Virus record (IMG/VR): IMGVR_UViG_3300025133_004861
Location: 1 to 41,379 of that record
Direction: 5' to 3' (one strand)
Origin: a virus
Length of the DNA stretch: 41,379 bases
The translations under genes were made by a program, and so were the position numbers. The notes under the pieces were generated by a model. It was not told where the DNA came from and did not search any database. It saw only the letters and a program-made list of their open reading frames with translations. Positions 41,128 through 41,379 of this stretch are shown piece after piece (position 1 is the stretch's first letter; each line of letters begins with the position of its first letter).

Positions 41128-41379
41128 AAGTATTAGACCACGGACACGTTGAGTTGGTTGATCACATGGGTAGCGACCTGACTGTATGTAACGCTGCCAG
41201 AGTTTCGTTTGCCAGTGAGTCCGAATGGGGAATTGATGAGGCTGCTAAAAAAAGATTAGAAGAATCTGGTTCTCACTTTAGCAACGAGTGCATAAAACAA
41301 CTCAAAGAAAAAGATGTCAAACTCATCAAGTATCTTGCCAAGCACAATCACTGGACACCGTTCGCACATCCGCAGATTA
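41124..41379 (+). CDS. thyX: Flavin-dependent thymidylate synthase ThyX, 3'-truncated by window edge
   Basis: The first 85 codons are visible. VELVDHMGSDLTVCNAARVSFAS corresponds to the ThyX N-terminal block (V-x-x-D-x-M-G-x-D-x-x-x-x-x-A-R-V-S). KLIKYLAKHNHWTPFAHPQI matches the conserved YL...H-x-TPF-x-H block that precedes the ThyX signature. The signature RHR-x7-S itself would lie beyond the window. ThyX makes dTMP from dUMP with FAD and methylene-tetrahydrofolate, following dUTPase in the same pathway. The start is an ATGA overlap with the previous gene. Confidence 0.9.
   Translation, partial: MKVLDHGHVELVDHMGSDLTVCNAARVSFASESEWGIDEAAKKRLEESGSHFSNECIKQLKEKDVKLIKYLAKHNHWTPFAHPQI

Noticed and set aside
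1-41379. tRNA genes and terminators
   Set aside because: Gaps between genes are all under 60 bases and none shows a tRNA-like or hairpin-plus-T-run structure that I could find by eye.

Overview
The window is a piece of a T4-like (Tevenvirinae-type) phage genome. It is probably a marine myovirus, judging from the AT-rich composition, the small auxiliary metabolic genes and the gene mix, but no host is identifiable from the sequence and no photosynthesis gene is present. About 52 genes lie on the + strand, packed almost without gaps. Many stop and start codons overlap as ATGA, GTGA or TAATG, and GTG and TTG starts are common. No tRNA, integrase, CRISPR array or convincing terminator was seen, and no gene-free stretch reaches 300 bases.

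The backbone is the T4 replication module in its classical order: RNase H, sliding clamp gp45, clamp loader gp44, gp62, translational repressor RegA, DNA polymerase gp43, recombinase UvsX, helicase gp41, primase gp61. All are intact and carry the expected catalytic motifs. Nucleotide metabolism genes (dUTPase, a DUF1599-type protein, ThyX running off the right edge) sit alongside. Large cargo has been inserted between these core genes. The GDP-fucose pair fcl-gmd lies between gp45 and gp44, a GroES-like co-chaperonin lies between gp44 and gp62, and about 25 kb of cargo lies between regA and gene 43.

That cargo has three parts. (1) Positions 8433-27651 hold a glycan-synthesis island of 20 consecutive genes: fucosyltransferases of GT10 and GT11 type, GT2, GT4-like and exostosin-like glycosyltransferases, three tandem paralogous glycosyltransferases, a NodB-like deacetylase, a perosamine-synthase-like aminotransferase, a WbqC-like protein, an FkbM methyltransferase, a second methyltransferase and a nucleotide-sugar epimerase. 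(2) Positions 27671-31326 hold three probable virion or adhesin genes: a collagen-like fibre with perfect tandem repeats, a long fibre-like protein and a glycine-rich tip-like protein. The first two are preceded by T4-type late-promoter-like motifs. (3) Positions 31375-33416 hold dUTPase, small genes and another glycosyltransferase. With Fcl, Gmd and a shortened UDP-glucose-dehydrogenase-like protein next to uvsX, the phage could make GDP-fucose and perhaps GDP-perosamine and transfer them. The acceptor (host surface glycan or its own fibres) cannot be told from sequence.

The left end holds the C-terminal part of a DNA methyltransferase and a striking gene: an N-terminal glutaredoxin/thioredoxin-like domain (CGWC) fused to a complete eukaryotic-type (GSII) glutamine synthetase with its active-site motifs intact. 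The fusion and the glycan island inside the replication core are the two most noteworthy discoveries. All function calls come from reading motifs by eye; no database search was run.
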